Positions 25,835-34,948 are shown, counted from the stretch's first letter. The stretch is 64,000 nt of DNA from Levilinea saccharolytica (GCF_001306035.1 NZ_LGCM01000014.1:124501-188500), one strand, 5' to 3'. Notes: generated by a model not told the origin, from the sequence alone. Numbers and translations are program-made.

Positions 25835-28488
25835 GCCTCACCGACCTGTCCCTTTCAGACAAACACTTGAAGATGCTTACCGAAGAATCGGGCATCTCGG
25901 AACAGGTGATTCGAGAGCGTGGCTACCGCACGATTACCAGCGAGGGCGACCTGGTTCAATATGGCTTTTCGCCCGCCCAGCGGCGTGTGCCCGGACTGCT
26001 TATCCCTTTGCACACCACAGACGGCAAGGTTGGCTTGCACGTCTACCGTCCCGACAACCCACGCACCTATGAAAATCGCGGCAAACGTGATTCTGACGGC
26101 TTGCGACCGGTTAAAGTGCTCAAGTACGAGATTCCCAAAGATACCGGTGTGCGGGTGGACTGCCCAACCTCCTGCATGAAGAAACTCACAAATCCGAGCA
26201 TTCCGCTGTACATCACCGAAGGGCAGAAGAAAGCCGATTCTTTAGCCACGGCAGGAGCTTGCACCATTGATTTACTCGGCGTCTGGAACTTCAAAGGGCG
26301 CAATGAATTTGGCGCGACAACCATCCTGGCGGATTTCGACTTCGTTGCCTGGGAGAACCGCTCGGTGCGCATCGTTTTCGACTCGGACGTGATGTACAAA
26401 CCTTCGGTGCGCCAGGCGATGGAACGCCTGACGGAAATCCTCCAGCGCAAGGGAGCTACCGTTTCGGCCATCTATCTGCCCAATCATCCCAGCGGGGCCA
26501 AATGGGGTGTGGATGACTGGTTGGCCAGCGGGCATGATCTGAAAGACCTGGAAGCGCTGGCAGAACTCCCCCGCCCCATCCCCCAGGCTGCCCTGCCGAC
26601 CATCGAGTTGTTGGATGAACCTTCGCCCAATATCAAGCGCCCCCTCTGCCTGATTGGGAAATATGCATTCGCTGCGACCTGGCTGCCGGTGCGCACCACC
26701 CAGCGCGAAGGGTTGGACAAGGATGGCAACCTGATCGTCCACAACCCGCCCCTGGTCGAGGAAAAGACCTGCCTGTTCATCATTCGCAGCGACCGGCGCG
26801 TTTTCGCTGAAGTCAGCGACGGCCAAAGCACACGCCCGATGAGTGAACTGGGGATGAACGCGATCTTCCCCGAAATCATCCCGGTCGAGAAACGCTGGTC
26901 TACGCGCGGCGTCCGCGCTTACGTTCAAGGCAAAATCCCTGACCCGATCGACACCTTCCAGCAAGTCGTGGATGTGGTCAATCGCTTCCTGGATTTCGAT
27001 CATTCGTTGGGTGACCAGCAGGCCATGGCCGAATTGGTTGCCTGCTACATCATGGCGACCTACTTATTGGATGCATTCAATGTGATCGGGTTTCTCTGGC
27101 CAAACGGGGGAGCCGGATCAGGAAAGACTAACCTGCTAATCGTGGTGACCGAAATGGCTTACCTGGGCCAGCTTATCCTGGCCGGGGGAAGCTTCGCCAG
27201 CCTGCGCGACCTGGCGGATTATGGCGCCACCCTGGCTTTCGACGACGCCGAGAACCTGGCTGACCCGAAAAAGACCGACCCGGATAAACGCGCATTGCTG
27301 CTGGCCGGCAACCGGCGCGGTTCGACCATACCGCTGAAAGAACCGGATGGGCCCGGAAAATGGAAGCTGCGCCACGTGAACGCCTACAGCCCGCGCTTGT
27401 TTTCCGGGATCAACATACCCGATCCCGTTCTGGCATCGCGCACCATCGTCATTCCCCTCATCCGCACCGCCGACCGCGACAAGGCCAATTTCGATCCCCT
27501 GGATCACACCTTCTGGCCACACGACCGCCGCGCACTGGTCGATGATCTGTGGGCCGTGGGTCTGGCAAATTTGCCCTTGCTGCACGATTTTGAAACTCAA
27601 GTCGCCCAAAATGCACGCCTCCGAGGGCGCAATCTTCAGCCCTGGAAAGCGATCCTCTCCGTTGCCGCCTGGTTGGACAGTCTTGATCAGCAGCACCGCT
27701 TGCAGCACTCTTACACAGTTCGCAACCAGGGCCAGGATCAGGTGGTAATCAGTGGCCTCTGGCAGCGATTGGAGGAGATGTCCTGGCGCTACCAGCAGGA
27801 GGAGAGCGCCGACCAGCAATCGGGAGACATCGTTTTACTGGTGCTGCAGGGGCTGTGTAAGCTGGCAGGTGACAAGAGTGACATTAAGGACAACAGTGAC
27901 ATTCATTCAACCGTATGGACGTTTACGACATCTCAGATCAGCGAAGCTGCCCAACACATCGCCGAGCAAACCGAAGCCGATATCGACACGGAGAAAATCA
28001 CTTCACGGAAGGTGGGGCGACTGCTGGGAAAGCTCAGGCTGCGCAAGGCGCGTGAAGCCGGCAAAGGTACGCGCATGTGGCAGGTCACCCTCGCCGATCT
28101 AAAACGCTGGGCAGCCGTTTACAACATCCAACTGCCGAAAGAGCTGGGGCAAGAAAATAATGTCACTCATGTCACTGATGGCCAAACGTCACAAGAGACT
28201 GAAGAGCCCTGGTTGAACTGTGAAATCGCCATCCGCCTGCCCGCGGACAGCAAAATGCCCGCGATTGGCGGCTGCTGGCGCAGGCTGCCGGATGGAAGAA
28301 TCGAGGCCGGTTACAACCCGGAGCAGCTGGCTATGGCGCTGTCGATTTTCCTGGATAGGAATGTCGGGGCCGAGAAAATCAGCGGCTCGCCCATACCACA
28401 GTTGAGAGAACGATTGACGGCGGTTACAGATGGGGAGGTCATCCATATCCATCTACCGGAGAAATCCGAGGAAAGCAAAGATGGTTGA
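25831..28488 (+). CDS. DUF3854 Toprim primase / P-loop helicase of a mobile element
   Basis: An 885-residue protein. The N-terminal third is a DUF3854 Toprim domain with LYITEGQKKADSL (about residues 126-138), IVFDSDV (about 181) and WGVDDWLASG. The middle has a P-loop WPNGGAGSGKTN (about 425) and a Walker B-like TLAFDDAENL, as in phage- and plasmid-type replicative helicases. The C-terminal part includes a helical, possibly winged-helix segment near residues 690-760. It likely starts replication of the excised element. It lies far from the recombinases but upstream of them and on the same strand as the serine recombinase. Confidence 0.72.
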   Translation: MSLTDLSLSDKHLKMLTEESGISEQVIRERGYRTITSEGDLVQYGFSPAQRRVPGLLIPLHTTDGKVGLHVYRPDNPRTYENRGKRDSDGLRPVKVLKYEIPKDTGVRVDCPTSCMKKLTNPSIPLYITEGQKKADSLATAGACTIDLLGVWNFKGRNEFGATTILADFDFVAWENRSVRIVFDSDVMYKPSVRQAMERLTEILQRKGATVSAIYLPNHPSGAKWGVDDWLASGHDLKDLEALAELPRPIPQAALPTIELLDEPSPNIKRPLCLIGKYAFAATWLPVRTTQREGLDKDGNLIVHNPPLVEEKTCLFIIRSDRRVFAEVSDGQSTRPMSELGMNAIFPEIIPVEKRWSTRGVRAYVQGKIPDPIDTFQQVVDVVNRFLDFDHSLGDQQAMAELVACYIMATYLLDAFNVIGFLWPNGGAGSGKTNLLIVVTEMAYLGQLILAGGSFASLRDLADYGATLAFDDAENLADPKKTDPDKRALLLAGNRRGSTIPLKEPDGPGKWKLRHVNAYSPRLFSGINIPDPVLASRTIVIPLIRTADRDKANFDPLDHTFWPHDRRALVDDLWAVGLANLPLLHDFETQVAQNARLRGRNLQPWKAILSVAAWLDSLDQQHRLQHSYTVRNQGQDQVVISGLWQRLEEMSWRYQQEESADQQSGDIVLLVLQGLCKLAGDKSDIKDNSDIHSTVWTFTTSQISEAAQHIAEQTEADIDTEKITSRKVGRLLGKLRLRKAREAGKGTRMWQVTLADLKRWAAVYNIQLPKELGQENNVTHVTDGQTSQETEEPWLNCEIAIRLPADSKMPAIGGCWRRLPDGRIEAGYNPEQLAMALSIFLDRNVGAEKISGSPIPQLRERLTAVTDGEVIHIHLPEKSEESKDG

Positions 28489-28717
28489 CGCGATTATCCA
28501 TGACCCGTATATAGCACTGGCCCTGGCTGTGATCTACCATGCCGTTCTGGATCTGGACAGCGATAACCCGGCTCGCATGGCCGAAGCCCGAGCATGGCTG
28601 CAGTTTGTCGGGCTGAATTGGTGCGAACTGCTGGGTGTTTCCGAGGAGGAGTTGGAAACGTGGGTGGCAGGCGGTTTTGCTCTGCCGCCCAGCGCCCATC
28701 GCAACTGGCGCTATTGA
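28481..28717 (+). CDS. Small acidic hypothetical protein
   Basis: A 78-residue acidic, Trp-rich protein (LALAVIYHAVLDLDSDNPAR, ARAWLQFVGLNWCELL). ATG 28481 has GAGGAAAG upstream and overlaps the primase-helicase stop by eight bases, so it belongs to that operon. It resembles small element proteins often found beside replication genes, but I cannot name a family. Confidence 0.55.
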   Translation: MVDAIIHDPYIALALAVIYHAVLDLDSDNPARMAEARAWLQFVGLNWCELLGVSEEELETWVAGGFALPPSAHRNWRY

Positions 28718-28776
28718 CTTTTTTCCGGTTGGCTCGCTACTTCCGGATAGCCCTAAATTCGATTACTCGCATATTT

Positions 28777-28802
28777 GTTCTATGAGATATAATAGATAGA
28801 AC
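28777..28802 (+). promoter_or_regulatory. Promoter with a -10 box framed by an inverted repeat
   Basis: TATAAT (28788-28793) is bracketed by GTTCTAT (28777-28783) and ATAGAAC (28796-28802), a perfect 7-base inverted repeat. A repressor bound there would cover the -10 box. It drives the structured leader and the genes at 28981 and 29776. Confidence 0.55.
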
Positions 28803-28815
28803 AAAACCATAGGAC

Positions 28816-28956
28816 GGTTCGTGCAGGTGTAGCGAGCACCTACACGAACCTGACCCCAACCACCGGAATTGGCGGCGGCAGGGGCTGATCTCATTATAGC
28901 TGATCAGCCAGGATTCGCCCTCGGTGGGGACCATTTGCCGGGGGCTTTTTGTTGCC
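28816..28956 (+). ncRNA. Structured leader RNA upstream of the wHTH-membrane and recombinase genes
   Basis: A long hairpin pairs 28816-28829 with 28837-28850 (13 of 14 pairs, 7-base loop TAGCGAG). It is followed by GCTGATC repeats at about 28886-28912 and by a GGGGGC/GCCCCC hairpin at about 28937-28956 with a T-rich loop. The leader is about 180 bases long, and the ribosome site comes only after the last hairpin. It could be an attenuator, an antisense-type control RNA, or a single-strand or transfer origin. No T-tract ends the long stem, so it is not a plain terminator. Confidence 0.4.
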
Positions 28957-28980
28957 CCCTACTTATTAAGGAGGCTTATC

Positions 28981-29766
28981 TTGGCTGATCAATCTTTTCT
29001 TATTCGATTCCGGGAGGCCCTCTCGGAAATTGAGACCAATCTTACTGATGGCATTGCCGCCATCGGTCCCTGGATCACTCCCATCCCCAGCGCCGTGCTG
29101 GTGGCCAATGCCACAGTCAAAGACTTGCATTGGAGCGCTGAGTTAGCTTGGGTCGCTGCTGCGATCATCGAGAGCCTGGGCCTAACTACCGTAAGTACCA
29201 GCCTGCTGCTTTGGGAGTACAACGCAGACAAAAGGAAAACGGATCCAGATGCGCCTTTTTTGTTGGCAGCTTCTTTAGTCGGTGTTTACCTGGTTTCCAC
29301 CATTGGTTTGACCGTGCTGTTGGATATTTTCCCAGATCTGGCCCGTTACGCGCCGGCACTCTTTCCAATTCTGGCGCTGGTCGGTGCCGTCAATCTGGCA
29401 TTGCGTTCTGGACATCGCCGGCGTCTGGCAGGTATTACCCAAGAGCGTGCAGATCGAAAAGCGGAACGTCAAGCTGTTCGTCCACCAGTGGGGAATCTGA
29501 ATGACTTACTTGCGTCCAATGCAACGTCTATAACTGTCAATCCAGACAGTTCGTTAGTCAAAGCGCGTCAAGCCAGGGCAGCTATTCAGGGTAACCGAAT
29601 GGACAATCTTTTGACACTCTATCGTGACAATCCAACGATTGGGGTGACAGATGCTGCTCGTACATTGAACATGTCCAGGCAGACGGTTTACTCCTACCTG
29701 GATCGTCTTGAAAATGATGGGCGCATTCGGCGCAATGGACATGGTGTTGAGATCATTAAGGGTTAG
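28981..29766 (+). CDS. Membrane protein with C-terminal winged-helix DNA-binding domain
   Basis: A 261-residue protein. It has hydrophobic segments at about residues 55-75 (AELAWVAAAIIESLGL region), 92-112 and 120-138, then a basic linker and a C-terminal wHTH at about 200-258 (GVTDAARTLNMSRQTVYSYL). TTG 28981 follows GGAGG by six bases; the open frame reaches upstream to 28924, but no ribosome site supports that. It ends directly against the recombinase gene. A membrane-anchored regulator controlling recombinase expression is one reading; a partition or replication role is another. Confidence 0.6.
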   Translation: MADQSFLIRFREALSEIETNLTDGIAAIGPWITPIPSAVLVANATVKDLHWSAELAWVAAAIIESLGLTTVSTSLLLWEYNADKRKTDPDAPFLLAASLVGVYLVSTIGLTVLLDIFPDLARYAPALFPILALVGAVNLALRSGHRRRLAGITQERADRKAERQAVRPPVGNLNDLLASNATSITVNPDSSLVKARQARAAIQGNRMDNLLTLYRDNPTIGVTDAARTLNMSRQTVYSYLDRLENDGRIRRNGHGVEIIKG

Positions 29767-29775
29767 GTGATAATT

Positions 29776-31407
29776 ATGGCTACCAAACGTGCGATTATTT
29801 ACTCTCGGGTTTCTACGGACGATCAGCGATCCAACTTCAGCATTCCCACCCAAATTGCGGAATGCGTCAAGTATTGTCAAAATAACGGTTATACCCTGGT
29901 GGGGAATGCGTTCGTGGACAAGCAAAGTGGATTGGATGTCGAGAAAAATCCCAATTCAATTCCCGCTTACGTAGATGATTATTCCTCCCGTGAAATGAAC
30001 CGTCCCAGTCTGGATGCCGCGTTGACCTATCTCGAAGATTATGGCTTTGATGTTGTTGTGGTCCATTCGATCGATCGGTTAGCCCGCGACCCCTATATCC
30101 GCCAAACCTTGGAGAAGGAATTCTTCCGGCGGGGAGCCAAAGTCGAATTTGCGCTCGGAAATTATGACGACTCACCCGAAGGCGAAGTGCGCAAAGATAT
30201 GGATGCCACTTTTGCCAAATGGGAAAATGCCAAACGTGTCGAGCGCTGCAATCGTGGGAAACGTGGTAAAGCCGAAAAGGGTCTGTATGTTGGTGGACGA
30301 ACACCGTATGGTTACATATTGGATGCGAAGGGAATGGGTGGACTGTCTATTCATCCTGAGCAAGCCGAGGTCGTTCGATTGATCTTCTCGCTTTATGGCG
30401 AGGAGAACTACTCTATGCACAGGATTCGTGTAGAGCTAGAAAACCGTAGTATTCCTTCCTACACGGGAAAACCAAACTGGCACTTATCCGCCATACGAAA
30501 CATCCTGACCAATACCGCTTATAAAGGGTATGTCCATTACAACAAATCGGTATGCCGGAGTAATTCGGATCGAAAACCACGTGAAAAACGTGAATGGATT
30601 AAGATTGAAATTGCCCCTCTGATAGATGTGCAATTATTTAACCTCGTTCAAATGAGGATCAAGGATCATCGCGAAGCGCTCCGCCGCCAGCCCCAACACT
30701 TTTATCTTTTATCTGGGATGATCCGTTGTATGGAATGTGAGAAACCTTACAGGGCCAATTTCCAAAAGGATCGTCCAAAGGAGCATCGAAAAGCTCATCG
30801 ATCCTATCGCCATCGCAGAATTGAAGGCCAGTGTATGGATCGGGAAATAACAGCAGTACGTCTGGAAGAACGTGTTTGGGAAGCCGTAAAGGAAATGCTG
30901 GTCGATACAGAGGTTCTGAGACAGGCTTATTACCAGGCTCAACAATTGGATGTGGAAAATCGCTCGCGCTCGCGCATCCTACTCGAAGGGTATTATCGGT
31001 CAGCCGGTAAACTAGAACAACAGTTAACCAATCTGACCCGCGCCTACACGGATCCAGACATCCAGATGACAAAAACGGAATATCTCGCCCAAAGGGTGCA
31101 GCTAGACCGGGATCTTACCGAAGTCCGCGCGAAAATTGAGGAGATAGAGGCCGTACCCACCGCTGTACCAACTCAGAGGCAGTTTGAAGATTTAGAAGGT
31201 TTTGCCCAGAAAGTAAGGGAACGGATTGCAAATGAGGATTGGGACCCTACACCAGAGAGCAAGCGTCAGGTGCTGGAGCTGTTGCATGCCAAGGTTGTTC
31301 TCTCAAAAGATGGCTCCGGGAAGGTGACCGGGTGGTTTGGAGAAACGTCAGGGTTTTCGTACACACGCCGTTCACATTTTGGCCGCCCGGGCCGGAAGAA
31401 CGAATGA
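29776..31407 (+). CDS. Large serine recombinase, 3' end supplied by target-gene DNA
   Basis: A 543-residue integrase. The resolvase domain has the catalytic Ser in AIIYSRVSTDDQ and the IDRLARD motif. It is followed by a recombinase domain (GGRTPYGYI, HRIRVELENRSIPS), a zinc ribbon (MIRCMECEKPYRANF, GQCMDREI) and a coiled coil at about 395-470. ATG 29776 has AGGTG six bases upstream; GTG 29767 is the alternative. The last ~11 codons (HFGRPGRKNE) are read from the antisense strand of the arfB 5' fragment, so the gene spans the attachment junction. This fits an integrase whose attP lies at its own 3' end. Confidence 0.9.
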   Translation: MATKRAIIYSRVSTDDQRSNFSIPTQIAECVKYCQNNGYTLVGNAFVDKQSGLDVEKNPNSIPAYVDDYSSREMNRPSLDAALTYLEDYGFDVVVVHSIDRLARDPYIRQTLEKEFFRRGAKVEFALGNYDDSPEGEVRKDMDATFAKWENAKRVERCNRGKRGKAEKGLYVGGRTPYGYILDAKGMGGLSIHPEQAEVVRLIFSLYGEENYSMHRIRVELENRSIPSYTGKPNWHLSAIRNILTNTAYKGYVHYNKSVCRSNSDRKPREKREWIKIEIAPLIDVQLFNLVQMRIKDHREALRRQPQHFYLLSGMIRCMECEKPYRANFQKDRPKEHRKAHRSYRHRRIEGQCMDREITAVRLEERVWEAVKEMLVDTEVLRQAYYQAQQLDVENRSRSRILLEGYYRSAGKLEQQLTNLTRAYTDPDIQMTKTEYLAQRVQLDRDLTEVRAKIEEIEAVPTAVPTQRQFEDLEGFAQKVRERIANEDWDPTPESKRQVLELLHAKVVLSKDGSGKVTGWFGETSGFSYTRRSHFGRPGRKNE

Positions 31408-31462
31408 ACTCAAATTGGATCTCGCTCTCAGGGATAGAAAGGGTAGGGGTAATCTCGATCAT
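31247..31462 (-). pseudogene. arfB: arfB 5' fragment split by the element
   Basis: From ATG 31462 the frame encodes the ArfB N-terminus (PESEIQFEFIRSSGPGGQN), with the GGQ motif that hydrolyses peptidyl-tRNA on stalled ribosomes. After about codon 31 the sequence is element DNA and the frame stops at 31247 with unrelated residues. The rest of the domain and the basic C-terminal tail that reads the empty mRNA channel are missing, so this copy cannot work. It should be the original chromosomal 5' end. A replacement start lies at the left window edge. Confidence 0.82.
31370..31382. other. Right attachment junction of the element, at the GGQ motif of arfB
   Basis: To the right of about 31,370 the minus strand reads arfB codons up to GPGGQNVN; to the left the frame continues into recombinase-antisense sequence (GVCTKTL) that does not resemble ArfB, where KVATAV or similar is expected. 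The crossover therefore lies at or just left of the Asn-Val-Asn codons. The matching left junction is outside the window, so the exact core cannot be read. Confidence 0.6.
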
Positions 31463-31539
31463 GGGGATAAGGTAGGGGGGAAGGTGGGCAGTGGACGGGT
31501 TAATCATACCATTTTTTATGCGTCCATTGACCGGGAGAT

Positions 31540-31715
31540 GGCGTCACTTCGTTCGCGATGACATCATGCAGATGTGTCATTGCGAACCCCCGTTTTTTGG
31601 GGGGTGAAGCAATCTCTGCCCCGAGGGAAGAGAACGCGCCGAGGTAGAGATCGCCGCGGGCAAAAAACGCCGCCTAAGCCACCGGTTTTCGGTGGTCGCG
31701 ATGACATGCAAGGGG
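31540..31715. repeat. Intergenic repeat, copy 1 (related to 60378-60560)
   Basis: The stretch contains CTTCGTTCGCGATGACAT, a CCCCCGTTTTTTGGGGGG hairpin, GCAATCTCTGCCCCGAGG, GAGATCGCC and TCGCGATGACATGCAA. The same words in the same order occur at 60378-60560. It is a dispersed REP/MITE-like unit beside the element boundary. The remaining gap 31,716-31,956 holds the nuclease gene's upstream region; I see no gene there. Confidence 0.6.
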
Positions 31716-31956
31716 GGCGCGTTGCCCCCGAAAGGCAGATATCTGCGAAATCTGCGTCATCTGCGGATCAGGCCTTGCACAAGGGGCAAGTCGGCCGCCG
31801 CAGCCCAAAATTGACGGCTTAAATTAATTTCTGATAAGAGAATGTAAGGTTATAATAACTACGGCCCTTGCACCGAAAATCACAAACCGGCCTCCCCTGG
31901 AGGGAAATCCCATTGGTTCCTCGGAACACCCAAGAAACAGAATAGGAGAACATTGT

Positions 31957-34923
31957 ATGAGAACTGCCAATCGGTTCTTCAACCTCATCGTCGCAATTTC
32001 CATTGCGCTCGGTTTGGTCATGCTGCCCGCCCCGCAACACACGGTGCAGGCCGCCAGCGATTTGCGTATCAGTCAGGTGTATGGGGGCAACAGCAATGCC
32101 AGCTCTCCATACAAGTATGATTATATCGAACTGTACAACGCCGGTTCCTCCGCGGTTTCACTGACGGGCTACTCCGTTCAGTACGCCAGCGCCACCGGAA
32201 GCTCTTGGTCTGTGACCAGCCTGTCCGGCAGCGTCGCTGCGGGCGGATATTATCTGGTCCAGGAAGCTTCTGGAACGGGTATTGCAGACCTGCCTACCCC
32301 TGATGCCACCGGTACGATCAACCTGAGCGGCACGAATGGTAAGGTGGCTCTGGTGTCCAGCACCACCGCGCTGACGGGCACCAACCCCAGCGGCGGCAGC
32401 CTGGTGGACCTGGTGGGTTTTGGCACGGCAAACGGCTTTGAAGGCACCGCCGCCGCCCCGGCTCCCAGCACCACGACTTCAATTTTCCGCAAGCTGAACG
32501 GCTGCACGGACACGGACAACAACAGCGCCGATTTTGAAACCGGTGCGCCCGCCCCGCGCAACTCCGCCAGTGCCACCCACACCTGCTCCGGCAACCAATT
32601 GCCCAGCGTGCTCTCCAGCGTACCCGCCAACAACGCCACCAACGTGGCCGCGGATGCCACCCTGACGGTGGTCTTCAGCGAGCCGGTGACTTTGGCCGCG
32701 GATTGGTTCAGCCTGACCTGCGGCGGCTCCCCCGTCGCCTTCACGGAAGACGCCACCGGCGCCCCCACCTACGTGATGACCCCCACCAGCGGCCTGCCCC
32801 TGGCGGCCAACTGCACCGCCACCGTTTCCGCCGCCAAGGTGACGGATGCGGACGGGGCTGCCATGAGCGGCGATTACGTGATCAACTTCGCCACCGTGGG
32901 CGCCTGCCCGGTGCCTACCAATCTGCAAGAGATTCATACGGTGCAGGGGACTGGGGCGACCAGCCCCTTAGTCGGCCAGGTCGTCACGGTGCGCGGCATC
33001 GTCACCGCGGACTTCCAAACCTCCGCGGGCATGAGCGGCTTCTTCTTGCAAAGTGATCCGAGCAATGCGGATGCAGACCCGGCCACCTCAGAAGGCATCC
33101 TGATCTATGACGGCGGCTCCCCCGCCGTGGACGTGGCCGTGGGCGACGCGGTTCAAGTGAAAGGTACGGTCACTGAATATAAGGAAATGACCGAAATTGG
33201 GACGGTCACTTCCGTGGCCAAATGCGGCACGCCTGCCGTGATTGCACCGGTGCAGATCACCCTGCCGGTTCCCGCGGGCAGCACCCTGGAACCCTATGAG
33301 GGCATGTTGGTGCAGATTGATCAACCCCTGACCGTGACCCAGAACTATTGGCAAGGGCGCTACGGCCAGCTCAACCTTTCCGCTGGGGGACGTCTGTTTA
33401 ACCCCACCAACGGCAATGAGGCCGGAACCTATGCGGATCTTTCGGATGCCAATCTGCGCCGCATGATCATGCTGGATGACGGCAAAAGCGTTCAAAACCC
33501 CAACCCCGTGCCCTATTACACCTACGGCAATCCCTCCGGCGTCAATTACTTCCCGCGCTCCGGCGATTTGACCAGCGGCAGCCTGGTGGGTGTTTTGGAT
33601 CACGGTCTGATCACCTCCAATTCCACCGCTCCCATTCACTACCGCCTGCACCCGGTTGCCCCGGTGGCCTTCACCTCCGGCAACCCGCGCAGCGGCCCCC
33701 CCGCCACCACCGGCAGCCTGAAAGTGGTCGGCTTCAACGTGCTGAATTACTTCACCACCCTGAACAGCCGCGGGGCCAACACCTCGGTTGAATTCACCCG
33801 CCAGAAAGATAAAATCGTGGCCGCTTTGGCTGCCCTCAACGCGGACGTGTACGGCTTGATCGAGTTGGAAAGCGACCCCGCTGCCGGGGCTGTGGACGAC
33901 CTGGTCGCCAGCCTGAACGCTGTGGTGGGCGCCGGCACCTACGCCAAAGTGGCGGATCCCGCCAGCGGCGTGGGCACGGATGTGATCAAAGTCGGGTTCA
34001 TCTACAAACCCGCCACGGTCGAATTGGTGGGCGCTTCCATGAGCAGCACCGCCGCCATCTTCAAGCGCGCTCCTGTGGCCCAGACCTTCAAAGAAAAAGC
34101 CACTGGCGCCGAGTTCACCGCTGTGGTTAACCACTTCAAGTCCAAAGGCTGCGACGGCGCCACTGGCCTGGATGCCGATCAGGGCGACGGGCAGGGCTGC
34201 TGGAACGCCACCCGTATCGAAGAGGCCGAAGCGCTGCTGGACTTCATTGATGACATCGTCACCACCTCCGGCGACCCGGACGTGCTCGTTCTGGGCGACC
34301 TGAATTCCTACAATGCCGAAGACCCCATTGACGTGTTGGAAGCCGGCGGTCTGGTGAACCATGCAGACAGCATCCCCGCCGCCAACCGCTACAGCTACAT
34401 CTTTGACGGCGCCGCGGGCAATCTGGATCACATGCTCAGCACCGCCAGCCTGGCCACCCAGGTGACCAGCGCGGCCTTCTGGCACATCAACACGGATGAA
34501 CCCGTGTTCATTGACTACAACACCGAGTTCAAGCCCACCATTGACCCCTACGCCCCAGATGCCTACCGCTCTTCGGATCACGATCCCGCGGTGGTGGGCC
34601 TCACTCTGGCTCCGCCCGCTCTGGCGCCCACCAGCCTGAAGCTTTCGCGCCTGCTGTTCTTCAAGTACGCGCTGCCCGGCACGGTGGTGGGCACGCTGAC
34701 CGCCAAAGACCCCAACCCGGGTGAAACCTTCACCTACTCGTTGGCCCCCGGCGGCTACGACAACGCTCGGTTCGCCGTGCAGGACAACAAACTGGTGCTG
34801 GCCACCACCTTCCGCTACGAAAAGCGCCCCTACTACTATGTGCGCCTGCGCGTCACCGACAGCACCGGCCTGAGCCTGGATCTGAACGTGCGCCTGACCA
34901 TGGTGAAATTCGCCCTGCGCTAA
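31957..34923 (+). CDS. Secreted ExeM/NucH-like nuclease with lamin-tail domain
   Basis: A 988-residue exported protein. Signal peptide 1-32 ends at VQAAS. Lamin-tail domain at about 34-150 (DYIELYNAGSSAVSLTGY), bacterial Ig-like (Big_5) domain at about 210-313 (PSVLSSVPANNATNV), OB-like region at about 320-425 (VVTVRGIVTADFQ), endonuclease/exonuclease/phosphatase domain at about 585-885 (KVVGFNVLNYF, YGLIELES, LGDLNSYNAEDP, SSDHDPAVVGL) and a cadherin-like tail at about 890-988. Such enzymes degrade extracellular DNA for nutrients or biofilm turnover. AGGAGA precedes the ATG, and a strong terminator follows. Confidence 0.88.
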   Translation: MRTANRFFNLIVAISIALGLVMLPAPQHTVQAASDLRISQVYGGNSNASSPYKYDYIELYNAGSSAVSLTGYSVQYASATGSSWSVTSLSGSVAAGGYYLVQEASGTGIADLPTPDATGTINLSGTNGKVALVSSTTALTGTNPSGGSLVDLVGFGTANGFEGTAAAPAPSTTTSIFRKLNGCTDTDNNSADFETGAPAPRNSASATHTCSGNQLPSVLSSVPANNATNVAADATLTVVFSEPVTLAADWFSLTCGGSPVAFTEDATGAPTYVMTPTSGLPLAANCTATVSAAKVTDADGAAMSGDYVINFATVGACPVPTNLQEIHTVQGTGATSPLVGQVVTVRGIVTADFQTSAGMSGFFLQSDPSNADADPATSEGILIYDGGSPAVDVAVGDAVQVKGTVTEYKEMTEIGTVTSVAKCGTPAVIAPVQITLPVPAGSTLEPYEGMLVQIDQPLTVTQNYWQGRYGQLNLSAGGRLFNPTNGNEAGTYADLSDANLRRMIMLDDGKSVQNPNPVPYYTYGNPSGVNYFPRSGDLTSGSLVGVLDHGLITSNSTAPIHYRLHPVAPVAFTSGNPRSGPPATTGSLKVVGFNVLNYFTTLNSRGANTSVEFTRQKDKIVAALAALNADVYGLIELESDPAAGAVDDLVASLNAVVGAGTYAKVADPASGVGTDVIKVGFIYKPATVELVGASMSSTAAIFKRAPVAQTFKEKATGAEFTAVVNHFKSKGCDGATGLDADQGDGQGCWNATRIEEAEALLDFIDDIVTTSGDPDVLVLGDLNSYNAEDPIDVLEAGGLVNHADSIPAANRYSYIFDGAAGNLDHMLSTASLATQVTSAAFWHINTDEPVFIDYNTEFKPTIDPYAPDAYRSSDHDPAVVGLTLAPPALAPTSLKLSRLLFFKYALPGTVVGTLTAKDPNPGETFTYSLAPGGYDNARFAVQDNKLVLATTFRYEKRPYYYVRLRVTDSTGLSLDLNVRLTMVKFALR

Positions 34924-34948
34924 GGCCGCGGCACTGGTTATAACCAAA

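Noticed and set aside
1-31462. Simple target-site direct repeat at the element ends
   Set aside because: The two arfB starts differ at many positions and both contain a start codon and promoter, so they are homologous segments rather than an exact duplication.
31340-31500. tRNA gene as integration site
   Set aside because: No tRNA-like cloverleaf is visible near either end; the target is the arfB coding sequence.
33088-34947. 619-codon minus-strand open frame
   Set aside because: It is antisense to the secreted nuclease, rich in Gly/His/Val by codon shadowing, with no ribosome site or known motif.
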